The notes under the pieces were generated by a model that saw only the letters and a list, made by a program, of their open reading frames with translations, was not told the DNA's origin and searched no databases. Of a DNA stretch of 37,411 nt, positions 15,255 to 23,049 are shown one piece after another. Within the stretch, counting starts at the first letter, position 1; the number at the start of each line of letters is the position of its first letter. Source of the DNA: Nocardioides sp. Root682 (GTDB lineage: Bacteria; Actinomycetota; Actinomycetes; Propionibacteriales; Nocardioidaceae); the NCBI RefSeq assembly GCF_001427795.1, contig NZ_LMHJ01000005.1, forward strand, positions 5,782-43,192, read 5' to 3'. Position numbers and translations under genes: made by a program.

Positions 15255-15551
15255 ATGGGGGATTGGGATCCGACGGAGCCGGAATCCGGGCCGTCGGCAG
15301 AGGACAAGGCACAGGCACGCAAGAAGTGGCGCACCGAGGAACCGAGCGGCCGCCATGAGGCGTACGCGGTGGAGACGGTGGTCGTCCCCGAACGGGGGCA
15401 GTGGGCCGTGGACGTGGTGGTCGTCTTCGAGGACGAGGTCATCCGTCGGCGCATCCAGACCTACAGGACAGAACGTCTGGCACACATCAGTGCTGACCTG
15501 ATCAAGCGGATCGCTCTCCGGGATCTCCCGGGCGGACCGATCAACGGATAA
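15255..15551 (+). CDS. Small protein of unknown function in the hydrogenase operon (98 aa)
   Basis: Unrecognised protein of 98 aa. The N-terminal 40 residues are acidic/charged and probably disordered (WDPTEPESGPSAEDKAQ). The rest alternates beta-like segments (YAVETVVVPERGQWAVDVVVVF) with a helix (HISADLIKRIAL). ATG 15255 is chosen because GGAGGAGG lies about 6 nt upstream; a GTG at 15219 overlapping the previous stop is possible. It could be an accessory or regulatory protein of the hydrogenase, on context alone. Confidence 0.7.
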   Translation: MGDWDPTEPESGPSAEDKAQARKKWRTEEPSGRHEAYAVETVVVPERGQWAVDVVVVFEDEVIRRRIQTYRTERLAHISADLIKRIALRDLPGGPING

Positions 15552-15554
15552 GTA

Positions 15555-15571
15555 CCCGGCACCGTGCCGGG
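15555..15571 (+). repeat. Hairpin inside the hydrogenase operon
   Basis: CCCGGCA (15555-15561), loop CCG, TGCCGGG (15565-15571): a perfect 7-bp GC-rich stem in the 47-nt gap between the 98-aa gene and the TPR gene. There is no T-tract. It could be a partial terminator or an mRNA-stabilising 3' end that makes the structural genes more abundant than the downstream maturation genes. Confidence 0.55.
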
Positions 15572-15598
15572 GACACACAACATGGAAGGGCGAGTTCC

Positions 15599-16903
15599 AT
15601 GGGCCAAGGCCTCAGCGACCTCAAGCGACCCCAGCCGCTCGGACTGTTCCCGCTTCCGGCGGGCTATCTCCTGATCCCTGCGAGCACGGACCCGGCGGTC
15701 GACGAGACGCGCGCGCAATTGGCCTCGGGCAACCTGCCGCAGGAGTGGCCAGCCGCGCTGGCAGCCCACCAACTGGCACACGCCGGAGACCTCGATGGTG
15801 CGTACGCCGCGTTCGGCGACGACGAGGTCGGCGCGTTCAACCGCTACGTGATCGACCCGACCGGGGTCGACCGCGATGCCCTGCGAGCGAGTCTTCCGCA
15901 GGACCTGGCACCCCTGGTCGACGTCATCGCCTACGCCTGCGGGTTGAGCAACGTCCCTCCCGAGGAGGGGGAGACGACCGGCGAAGTCCTGGCCTTGATT
16001 CGAGCCGCTCGTGCCACCTCTCTGCTCGAAGCGGGCGACCCGGCCGGAGCCGTCGACGTTCTCAACGACGCCGCCGAAGCCGCTGAGCCGGTCTCCGCGC
16101 CACTGGCAGCGATCCTGCTGGGCAACGGCGCAGTGATCGCGCATGATCATGCGCTGCGGGGAGCGGACCCGATCAACGAGCTGGGTGCTGTGCTCAAAGT
16201 GCTGCAGGGCACCGATGTCCCGGTGGCCCGAGCCGAGCTGCACCTTCAGCGTGGACTCTGCCTGCACGAGCTCGCCGCAACGGGGCGCCGCCCGCTCACC
16301 GACGCCGTCGACGAGTACTACTCGGCTCTGCAACTGGTCGGTCAGGCCAGCGCGCCCCAGGTGTGGGCAAGCGCGAACCTCAATCTCGGCACCGCCTACC
16401 TGACCATGCCCATGGTCGAGGCCAGTGACCAGCTCAGGGCCGGCATCGCCATGCAGGCGTTGCGCGGAGCGCTCGAGGTCTTCACGCAGGAGGACTTCCC
16501 CCAGGAGTGGGCCAGTGCCCAGATGAACCTGGCCAACGCTCTCGTCTACACCCCCTCCACCCATCAGGGCGACAACATCGTCGAAGCAGTCGAACGCTAC
16601 GAAGAAGTCCTGGAGATGCGCGAGCGGCAGGGTGACCCCTTGGGCCGGGCCAGGATCCTTGCCAACCAGGGCAACGCGCTGGCCCATCTCGGTGTCTTCG
16701 ACCACGCGAAGTCAAAGCTCTACGAAGCACGGTTCCTGTTCGAGGAGCAGGGAGACGTGGACGCCGTGCTGACGGTCCGCAGTGTGCTGGATGAGATCGC
16801 CAAGCAGGTCGTGCCCGGCAGCCAGGGGCCGAGGTTCGGCGTTCCCCAGGGCGAGGAAGTCGAGCTGGTCCGGGAGCTCCGCGAGCAGGGAGTCGAGTCA
16901 TGA
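15599..16903 (+). CDS. TPR-repeat protein in the hydrogenase operon
   Basis: A 434-aa soluble protein, mainly helical. From about residue 130 onward it has degenerate tetratricopeptide repeats, for example ATSLLEAGDPAGAVDVLNDA, WASANLNLGTAYL, WASAQMNLANAL and ILANQGNALAHLGVFDHA. TPR arrays bind proteins, so a scaffold or assembly role for the hydrogenase or its electron-transfer partner is plausible. The N-terminal 120 residues have no recognised motif. ATG 15599 follows GGAAGGG by about 8 nt. Its stop overlaps the start of the NifU-Rieske gene by 4 nt (ATGA), suggesting coupled translation. Confidence 0.82.
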   Translation: MGQGLSDLKRPQPLGLFPLPAGYLLIPASTDPAVDETRAQLASGNLPQEWPAALAAHQLAHAGDLDGAYAAFGDDEVGAFNRYVIDPTGVDRDALRASLPQDLAPLVDVIAYACGLSNVPPEEGETTGEVLALIRAARATSLLEAGDPAGAVDVLNDAAEAAEPVSAPLAAILLGNGAVIAHDHALRGADPINELGAVLKVLQGTDVPVARAELHLQRGLCLHELAATGRRPLTDAVDEYYSALQLVGQASAPQVWASANLNLGTAYLTMPMVEASDQLRAGIAMQALRGALEVFTQEDFPQEWASAQMNLANALVYTPSTHQGDNIVEAVERYEEVLEMRERQGDPLGRARILANQGNALAHLGVFDHAKSKLYEARFLFEEQGDVDAVLTVRSVLDEIAKQVVPGSQGPRFGVPQGEEVELVRELREQGVES

Positions 16904-17805
16904 CGAGTGTGACCGAGCGACCGGCTGCGTCGGCGTCAGAGCAACCCGACGTCGAGAAGCTCGCCCAAGCTCTTGACGACGCGGTCGCTGGACTTGCCGA
17001 GGTCACTGACCCCTCCGGTCAGCGGGTCGGTCAGGCACTGCGCACCTCGATGGACGACGTTCACCGTGCAGCCCTCGTCCACATCGTGCGTCATCTCCGC
17101 GAGGACCCCCGCGGCAAGGAGTTGCTGTTCGAGTTGGTCGACGAGCCGATCGTGCGCATGGTTCTGCTGATGCACGGCCTCATCCGACCGGATCCGATGA
17201 CCCTCGCCCGCACGGCCCTGGAGCAGGTCCGGCCACAGTTGCAGTCCCATGGTGGAGACGTGGAGCTGGTCCGGATCGAGGACGGACTCGCGTACGTTCG
17301 CCTGTCCGGAGCGTGCAATGGATGCTCGATGTCCGCCGTGACGATGCGCAACGGGGTCGAGCAGGCGCTCAAGGCGCAAGTCCCTGGGATCGTGGGCGTT
17401 GAGGTGCTGCCCAACGAGCCCGGCCCGACGTTGATCCCGCTCGGCGAGATCGGCATCCGTTCGGGGAGCCCTGAACGGGGCTGGGTCAAGACCCTGCCGA
17501 TCGGTGAGTTCACGCTGGACGCCATCACGAGGGTCGACCTGGCCCCCGAGTCCGGGCCGGCCGTCGATGCGATCGTCATCAACCTGGCGGGCCAGCTCTC
17601 GGCCTACGTCAATGAGTGTGCGCACCTGTCGATGTCCTTGGACGACGCAGAGCTCGACACCAGCGATGGGTCCCTGACCTGCGCCCACCACGGATACTGC
17701 TTCGATGCACTGAGCGGTGAGTGCCGGACGTTCCCCGGGGCACAGCTCGAGCAGCTGCCCTTGCGCGTCGAGGACGGCGACGTCTGGATCCGGGTGTCTG
17801 CATGA
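16900..17805 (+). CDS. NifU-like / Rieske fusion iron-sulfur protein, candidate electron acceptor of the hydrogenase
   Basis: A 301-aa protein with three parts: an N-terminal helical region (1-100) of unknown role; a NifU C-terminal-type domain (about 105-170) with the CxxC of ACNGCSMS (Cys139, Cys142), which in NifU binds a cluster for transfer; and a C-terminal Rieske domain with CAH (240/242) and CAHH (Cys261, His264), which should hold a [2Fe-2S] cluster. Similar iron-sulfur proteins encoded with group 1h hydrogenases (HhyE of mycobacteria) are thought to pass electrons to the respiratory chain; I infer the same here. It overlaps the TPR gene by 4 nt. Confidence 0.85.
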   Translation: MTSVTERPAASASEQPDVEKLAQALDDAVAGLAEVTDPSGQRVGQALRTSMDDVHRAALVHIVRHLREDPRGKELLFELVDEPIVRMVLLMHGLIRPDPMTLARTALEQVRPQLQSHGGDVELVRIEDGLAYVRLSGACNGCSMSAVTMRNGVEQALKAQVPGIVGVEVLPNEPGPTLIPLGEIGIRSGSPERGWVKTLPIGEFTLDAITRVDLAPESGPAVDAIVINLAGQLSAYVNECAHLSMSLDDAELDTSDGSLTCAHHGYCFDALSGECRTFPGAQLEQLPLRVEDGDVWIRVSA

Positions 17806-17815
17806 GGTCGACTGC

Positions 17816-19018
17816 ATGAAGGTCCGCGTGATCCCGACGGGCGCCGAACATCTCGGCGCCCAATTGGGCGTGGATCCGTTCGCGCCCGCGGGGCCGCCGC
17901 CCGCGACGTACGGGACCTGGCGCCCCGAGGTGGTCGTGGGGGCCACCTCTGCGGGTAGCCTCCTTCTGCCACAGGCCGAACCCACGGCGTCATTTCTCTA
18001 CGCTCCACGCAGCGTGTGGCTCGAGGACGACCTGCTCGTCGCATCCGACACCGGGAACCACCGTGTGCTGATCTTCAACCGGATTCCGTCGACCGATGGT
18101 GAGCCCGCGGACGTCGTGCTCGGACAACCTGACGCGACCTCCGAAGGGCCGCAGGCCGGCGGCCGGGGACCTGCCCACGGCATGCACCTACCGACCGCGC
18201 TGCTTCGCACACCGGACGGTCGTTTCCTGGTGGCCGACTCCTGGAATCACCGGATCCTGATCTGGGACGCGGTGCCCACAGCAGATCGCCCGCCGGACCT
18301 GGTGCTGGGTCAGTCCTCGATGTTCGACGTGGAACCCAACCGCGGTGGCGCCCCGACGTCGACGAGCTTCTACCAGCCGTTCGGGATCGCTCTCATCGAC
18401 GGACGCTTCTATGTCGCGGACACCTACAACCGCCGCGTGCTCGTCTGGACCGACGGAGTGCCGACTGATCCGAACCAGCCGGCAGACGTCGTGCTCGGCC
18501 AGCCCGACTTCACCTCGCGTGGGGAGAATCGCGACGGTCCGGTCGCCCCGGACTCCTTCCGCTGGCCGCACATGGTGACCGGAAACGGCGGCGGCGTTGT
18601 GATCGCCGACGCCGGGAACCACCGGCTGCTGGGCTGGCACGAGCACCCGGACGGCGACGTCGGTGCCGACTACGTGCTCGGACAGCCGGACATGGTCACC
18701 GGTGTCGAGTTCCCCTACCGCCCTCAGACCGGTACCGGCTTCCGGTTTCCGTACGCCGCCGTCCGCACACCATCCGGACTGGCCGTGGCCGACACCTCCA
18801 ACAATCGGGTGCTCCTGTGGGATGGCGATCCCCGAGACCAGTGCGCCGAACCGTCGTGGGTCCTTGGTCAGCCGACGTTCGCCGCGAACGGCGAGAACCG
18901 GTGGGAACAGGTCGACCGCGACACCATGTGCTGGCCGTACGGCCTCGCGGTCGCAGGCGACCGGCTGGCGATTGCGGACTCCGGGAACAACCGGGTCGTG
19001 CTCTGGAGCCGACAATGA
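17816..19018 (+). CDS. NHL-repeat beta-propeller protein
   Basis: A 400-aa protein built of NHL-type repeats. The units DTGNHRVLIF, DSWNHRILIW, DTYNRRVLVW, DAGNHRLLGW, DTSNNRVLLW and DSGNNRVVLW recur at intervals, alternating with VVLGQPD-like segments; six blades are countable. No signal peptide is seen, so it is probably cytoplasmic. NHL propellers bind proteins or ligands; here it likely serves the hydrogenase or the Rieske protein. ATG 17816 (GAGGT upstream) is chosen over an earlier start at 17717, which lies inside the Rieske gene. It overlaps hypF by 4 nt. Confidence 0.85.
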   Translation: MKVRVIPTGAEHLGAQLGVDPFAPAGPPPATYGTWRPEVVVGATSAGSLLLPQAEPTASFLYAPRSVWLEDDLLVASDTGNHRVLIFNRIPSTDGEPADVVLGQPDATSEGPQAGGRGPAHGMHLPTALLRTPDGRFLVADSWNHRILIWDAVPTADRPPDLVLGQSSMFDVEPNRGGAPTSTSFYQPFGIALIDGRFYVADTYNRRVLVWTDGVPTDPNQPADVVLGQPDFTSRGENRDGPVAPDSFRWPHMVTGNGGGVVIADAGNHRLLGWHEHPDGDVGADYVLGQPDMVTGVEFPYRPQTGTGFRFPYAAVRTPSGLAVADTSNNRVLLWDGDPRDQCAEPSWVLGQPTFAANGENRWEQVDRDTMCWPYGLAVAGDRLAIADSGNNRVVLWSRQ

Positions 19019-21348
19019 ACACCGGCCGCAGCATCGAGGTGCGCGGCGTGGTCCAGGGCGTCGGGTTCCGGCCCTTCGTGGCGCGACTCGCGGCCGACCA
19101 TGGCATCGCCGGAGAGGTGGGCAACGACGAGCTGAGCGTCTTCATCGAGGCTGAGGGGACTCCCGCCGACCTGGATGCATTCATGGGCGCGCTGCTGGGC
19201 GAGCTGCCGCCGCTCGCGCTTGTCCTCGACGTCCAGGTCAAGGACCGTCCACCATCGGGTGCGTCAGAGTTCCGGATCGTCTCGAGCCGACAGCGGTCCG
19301 GTACCCGAACGCTTGTTCCGCCGGACGTGGCGGTCTGCGATGAGTGCCTCGCCGAGATGCGGGATCCGGGCGACCGCCGCTACCGCCATCCGTTCATCAC
19401 GTGCACGAACTGTGGGCCGCGATTCACCATCATCACGGATCTGCCCTATGACCGGCCGGCGACGACGATGCGGGACTTCCCGATGTGTCGAGCCTGCCAG
19501 GCGGAGTACGTCGACCCTGCCGACCGTCGGCAGCACGCGCAGCCCGTGTCCTGCCACGCCTGTGGGCCGCGCCTGTGGTGGGAACCTGTCGCGGGATCCG
19601 ACGCCGACTCCGTCGTCCTGGGAGACGACGAGGTGCTCGTTGCCGCACACGCGACGCTGGCGGCGGGAGGGACCGTCGCGGTCAAGGGGATCGGCGGCTT
19701 CCATCTCGTGTGTGACGCAACTTCGCAGGCCGCGGTGCAGCTGCTGAGACAGCGCAAGCACCGGCCGGACAAGCCGCTCGCGGTGATGGCGCGCGACCTT
19801 GACGAGGTGCGCCGCATCGTTGACGTCTCCGCAGCCGCGGAATCGGCTCTGTGCCAGCCCTCGCGACCGATTGTCCTGTTACCCAGGCGCACCGATGGCC
19901 CGCTCGCCCCTGGGGTCGCTGGAGCGTTGGACGAGATCGGCGTGATGCTTCCGTACGCGCCGTTGCACCACCTGCTGTTCGAGCCGGTTCCAGGTCACCG
20001 CGGATCGCACGGCGCGCCCTGTCTGCTCGTGATGACGTCCGGAAATCTCGCCGACGAACCGCTGGCCTACACCAATGAGGATGCCCGCGAGCGGCTTTCC
20101 GGGATCGTCGACGGCTACCTGATGCACGATCGTGACATCGCCGTCCCGTGCGAGGACTCGGTCGTGACCGTCGTGGGCGATGAAGAGGTTCCGATCCGTC
20201 GCTCGCGTGGCTATGCGCCGCTTCCGGTGGTGCTGCCCCCCGTGCTCGGTAGCGGCCCAACGGTTCTCGCAGTCGGAGCCGAGGTCAAGAACACCTTCTG
20301 CCTCGTGCGCGACGACCTTGCGTTCAACTCGGCGCACATCGGCGACATGGGCAGCCTGGAGAGCCAACACGCGTTCGGTCGGTCGGTCGAGCAGCTGGTC
20401 CGGCTGCGGGGCGCAGCACCGGAGCTGGTCGTGGCCGACCTGCATCCAGACTACGCCACGCGTCGCTGGGCTGAGGACTACGCGCACGCCCACGGTCATC
20501 CCTTGTTCACCGTGCAGCACCATCACGCACATCTCGCGTCGCTTCTGGTGGACCGGGAACGGGTGGGCTCCTCGATCATCGGTGTCGTCTACGACGGCAC
20601 CGGGTACGGCTGCGACCGCCAGATCTGGGGCGGTGAGATCCTGGCGATGGGTCCCGACCTGGCCACGTTCGAGCGGGTCGGTCACCTTGCGAGCCTGACG
20701 CTGCCCGGTGGTGAGGCGGCCGTGCGCAACCCGTTCCGGATCGCATTGGGGCTCCTGATGGGTGCGGATGTCGCGGGGGACTGGCTGCCACCGGACGTGC
20801 CCGGTCAGGAAGTGGCCCTCGTGCGCTCCCAATTGGCATCGGGGACTGCGTGTGTGGAGACGACGAGCATTGGGCGCCTCTTCGACGGCATCGCTGCCCT
20901 CCTGGGGGGACGGCAGAGAGTCGGCTACGAGGCACAGGCGGCGATCGAGCTGGAGGTGATGGCGCGGCGTGCCCGCAGCGCTGCACCCCTGCGGATGCCG
21001 ATCGTCGACGGCGCCATCGATTGGCGACCGACGGTGCAGGACGTGATCGCCTGCCGGACCCGCGGCGATGACCCGGACGGGGTCGCGCTGGGGTTCCACC
21101 ACGCGTTGGCCTTGGCCACGACGGAACTCGTCGTTGCCGAGGCGCAGCGGCGGAATGTGGGGGTCGTCGGGCTGACGGGTGGCGTGTTCGCCAACCGGAT
21201 CCTGACCGCCGTCCTGAAGCAACGGCTGACCGCTGTCGGCCTGGAGGTGCTCACCCATCGGCGAGTGCCTTGCAACGACGCCGGGCTCGCGCTCGGACAA
21301 GCCGCGATCGGGCGAGCGATCGCGTCACAAGGAGAGGTAGTGGGCTGA
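19015..21348 (+). CDS. hypF: Carbamoyltransferase HypF
   Basis: Makes the thiocarbamate on HypE from carbamoyl phosphate and ATP, the source of the active-site cyanides. The 777-aa protein has the full HypF order: acylphosphatase domain (VRGVVQGVGFRPF near residue 9); four zinc-finger CxxC pairs (CDEC, CTNC, CRAC, CHAC, about 105-190); a YrdC-like domain (AVKGIGGFHLVCDA onward); and a Kae1-like C-terminal domain with HHHAHLASLL, YDGTGYG and GLTGGVFANR. The start at ATG 19015 overlaps the NHL stop (ATGA). An open frame upstream to 18817 is a shadow. Confidence 0.96.
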   Translation: MNTGRSIEVRGVVQGVGFRPFVARLAADHGIAGEVGNDELSVFIEAEGTPADLDAFMGALLGELPPLALVLDVQVKDRPPSGASEFRIVSSRQRSGTRTLVPPDVAVCDECLAEMRDPGDRRYRHPFITCTNCGPRFTIITDLPYDRPATTMRDFPMCRACQAEYVDPADRRQHAQPVSCHACGPRLWWEPVAGSDADSVVLGDDEVLVAAHATLAAGGTVAVKGIGGFHLVCDATSQAAVQLLRQRKHRPDKPLAVMARDLDEVRRIVDVSAAAESALCQPSRPIVLLPRRTDGPLAPGVAGALDEIGVMLPYAPLHHLLFEPVPGHRGSHGAPCLLVMTSGNLADEPLAYTNEDARERLSGIVDGYLMHDRDIAVPCEDSVVTVVGDEEVPIRRSRGYAPLPVVLPPVLGSGPTVLAVGAEVKNTFCLVRDDLAFNSAHIGDMGSLESQHAFGRSVEQLVRLRGAAPELVVADLHPDYATRRWAEDYAHAHGHPLFTVQHHHAHLASLLVDRERVGSSIIGVVYDGTGYGCDRQIWGGEILAMGPDLATFERVGHLASLTLPGGEAAVRNPFRIALGLLMGADVAGDWLPPDVPGQEVALVRSQLASGTACVETTSIGRLFDGIAALLGGRQRVGYEAQAAIELEVMARRARSAAPLRMPIVDGAIDWRPTVQDVIACRTRGDDPDGVALGFHHALALATTELVVAEAQRRNVGVVGLTGGVFANRILTAVLKQRLTAVGLEVLTHRRVPCNDAGLALGQAAIGRAIASQGEVVG

Positions 21349-21641
21349 TGTGTCTAGGAGTTCCTGGCCGGATCGAGCGGATCTGGTCAACCGAGGAAGG
21401 CGCGCTGGTGGCGCTGGCCGATTTTGTAGGAGAGGTGCGCCAGGTGTGCCTGGACTACTTGCCCGAGCTGGCGGTCGGTGACTACGTCATCGTGCATGCC
21501 GGTTACGCGTTGACCCGCCTCACCGAGGAGTCGGCGAAGGAGACCGTCGCGATGATGGTCGATCTGGGCCTCTTGGAAGCCGACGAGCTGTCTGGCAACA
21601 GCGCTGTGGTTGAAGCGATCCAGGCTGGTTCGACGCCATGA
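21348..21641 (+). CDS. hypC: Hydrogenase assembly chaperone HypC (first copy)
   Basis: A 97-aa protein of the HypC/HupF family, which forms a complex with HypD and the large subunit and carries the Fe(CN)2CO unit. It begins MCLGVPG with the essential Cys2; the beta-barrel part ends GDYVIVHAGYALTRL. Translation start overlaps the hypF stop (TGATG). A second HypC lies at 24186, and a HypC domain is fused to the next gene. Confidence 0.93.
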   Translation: MCLGVPGRIERIWSTEEGALVALADFVGEVRQVCLDYLPELAVGDYVIVHAGYALTRLTEESAKETVAMMVDLGLLEADELSGNSAVVEAIQAGSTP

Positions 21642-22384
21642 GCACCGTGCACGACGTCGCTGCCGGACCCAGCCTGATCGACGCGGACCTGTCCGCCGAC
21701 CTCGCTGGTGCCTCGTTGGCTCTGGCACGCCGGTTCCACTCCGGCGCCACGCTGTGGGTCATCTCACCGCAATGGGAACCGCACGCCCATCACGTGGCCG
21801 TCGAGTTCGTACACCCGGTCGTCGTCGGCAAGCGGGCACTTCCGGCGGTGGCCCTGGTCGCCGCGGACACGGTCGCCGAGACCCGGATAGCCACCCGGCC
21901 CGGGGACGTGGTCATCGCGGTCGCGGACGCGGCCGACAACGCCGTGGCTGACGTGATGCGGCGAGCGCCGGCGTGGGGGGTCGAGACGATCTGGATCGGA
22001 TACGGCGAACGCCCGCCTCCCGGCGCCTCCGACCACGTGCTGTGGGTGCCGACGGATGACCCGATGACGCCCGCGACAGGTCGCTTCGTCCTCATGTACC
22101 ACCTGCTGTGGGAGTTGACGCACGTCTGTTTCGAGCACCCCGGTTTGTTGAAGGCGGCTGAGCCCGAGTGCGCCGACGACGTCTGCATCACCTGCTCCGA
22201 CGAGGGCCGACTCGGCGAGGTGGTGGCGCCGCCTGCCGACATCATGTCGGGCGCACTCGTGCGCACCGCCGAAGGTGAGGAGTACGTCGACACGATGGTC
22301 ATCGGCGACGTGGTGCCGGGGGACCTGATCCTGATCCACGGTGGCGCGGCGCTGACCCGACTCGGAGAGGAGTTCGGCTCATGA
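21638..22384 (+). CDS. Fusion of a degenerate SIS-like domain and a HypC-like domain
   Basis: A 248-aa protein. Residues about 1-165 line up with the SIS (sugar isomerase) protein encoded next: ALARRFHSGATLWVIS with ERFAAGGRMYTFGNGG, RPGDVVIAVADAADNAVADVM with RPGDIAVALSTSGSSEDLM, and ASDHVLWVP with EVDHCFTI. The SIS glycine/serine motifs are gone. The C-terminal 70 residues (CITCSDEGRLGEVV to LILIHGGAALTRLGEE) match HypC, but its cysteines are internal, not at position 2. It may act as a docking or regulatory version of HypC. It overlaps both neighbours by 4 nt. Confidence 0.75.
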   Translation: MSTVHDVAAGPSLIDADLSADLAGASLALARRFHSGATLWVISPQWEPHAHHVAVEFVHPVVVGKRALPAVALVAADTVAETRIATRPGDVVIAVADAADNAVADVMRRAPAWGVETIWIGYGERPPPGASDHVLWVPTDDPMTPATGRFVLMYHLLWELTHVCFEHPGLLKAAEPECADDVCITCSDEGRLGEVVAPPADIMSGALVRTAEGEEYVDTMVIGDVVPGDLILIHGGAALTRLGEEFGS

Positions 22385-23049
22385 GCGGTGAGAACACGGA
22401 CTTCCTCTATCCCTTCATCGATGCTCAGGAAACCGACGCGGCACCGCTTCTGGCCGACCTTGCTTCGTCAGCACGCGGCAAGGCGACCGAAAGTGCGCGG
22501 CTCCAGGCTGCTTCGCTCGAGGAGTGGGGGCCTCAGATCGAGGAGGCTGGCCGGGCGATCGCCGAACGCTTTGCTGCCGGAGGTCGGATGTACACCTTCG
22601 GCAACGGCGGTTCATCGACTGATGCCGAGACGTTGGCCTCGTTGTTCGCCCGTCCAGCTCACGGGCGTCCGCTCGCAGCGCGCTGTCTCGCGGCCGATCA
22701 GGCCGTGATCACGGCACTGGGCAACGACATCGGTTTCGACGTCGTCTTCTCGCGCCAGCTGATGGCGCATGCCCGGCCCGGGGACATCGCCGTCGCCCTC
22801 TCCACCTCGGGCAGCTCCGAGGACCTGATGGCAGCCCTGGTGGAGGGACGACGGCGCGGGCTGTTGACGATCGGCTTCTCAGGTCACGACGGCGGCCGGA
22901 TGGCGGTCGCCGAAGAGGTCGACCACTGCTTCACCATCCGATCACAGAGCATCCACCGAATTCAGGAGAGCCAGGCACTCGTGGGCTATCGACTCTGGGC
23001 AACCGCACAGCACCATCTCGAGGCCCTGCGGAAGGGGAGCGCGTCATGA
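22381..23049 (+). CDS. SIS-domain protein, phosphoheptose isomerase (GmhA)-like
   Basis: A 222-aa SIS-domain protein. Phosphosugar-binding motifs are intact: FGNGGSSTDAETLAS and ALSTSGSSEDLM. GmhA-type enzymes isomerise sedoheptulose 7-phosphate, but no heptose pathway genes are nearby. SIS genes annotated as phosphoheptose isomerase occur in actinobacterial hydrogenase clusters, where their role is not known. Sedoheptulose 7-phosphate is also a Calvin-cycle intermediate, so a sensor or metabolic link is conceivable. ATGA overlaps at both ends show that it belongs to the maturation operon. Confidence 0.82.
   Translation: MSGENTDFLYPFIDAQETDAAPLLADLASSARGKATESARLQAASLEEWGPQIEEAGRAIAERFAAGGRMYTFGNGGSSTDAETLASLFARPAHGRPLAARCLAADQAVITALGNDIGFDVVFSRQLMAHARPGDIAVALSTSGSSEDLMAALVEGRRRGLLTIGFSGHDGGRMAVAEEVDHCFTIRSQSIHRIQESQALVGYRLWATAQHHLEALRKGSAS

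Noticed and set aside
18817..19014. Longer HypF N-terminus
   Set aside because: The extra codons overlap the NHL gene in another frame, and the acylphosphatase domain starts right after ATG 19015.
19879..21300. A 473-codon minus-strand open frame inside hypF
   Set aside because: Antisense shadow of hypF; no recognisable domain and no ribosome-binding site.
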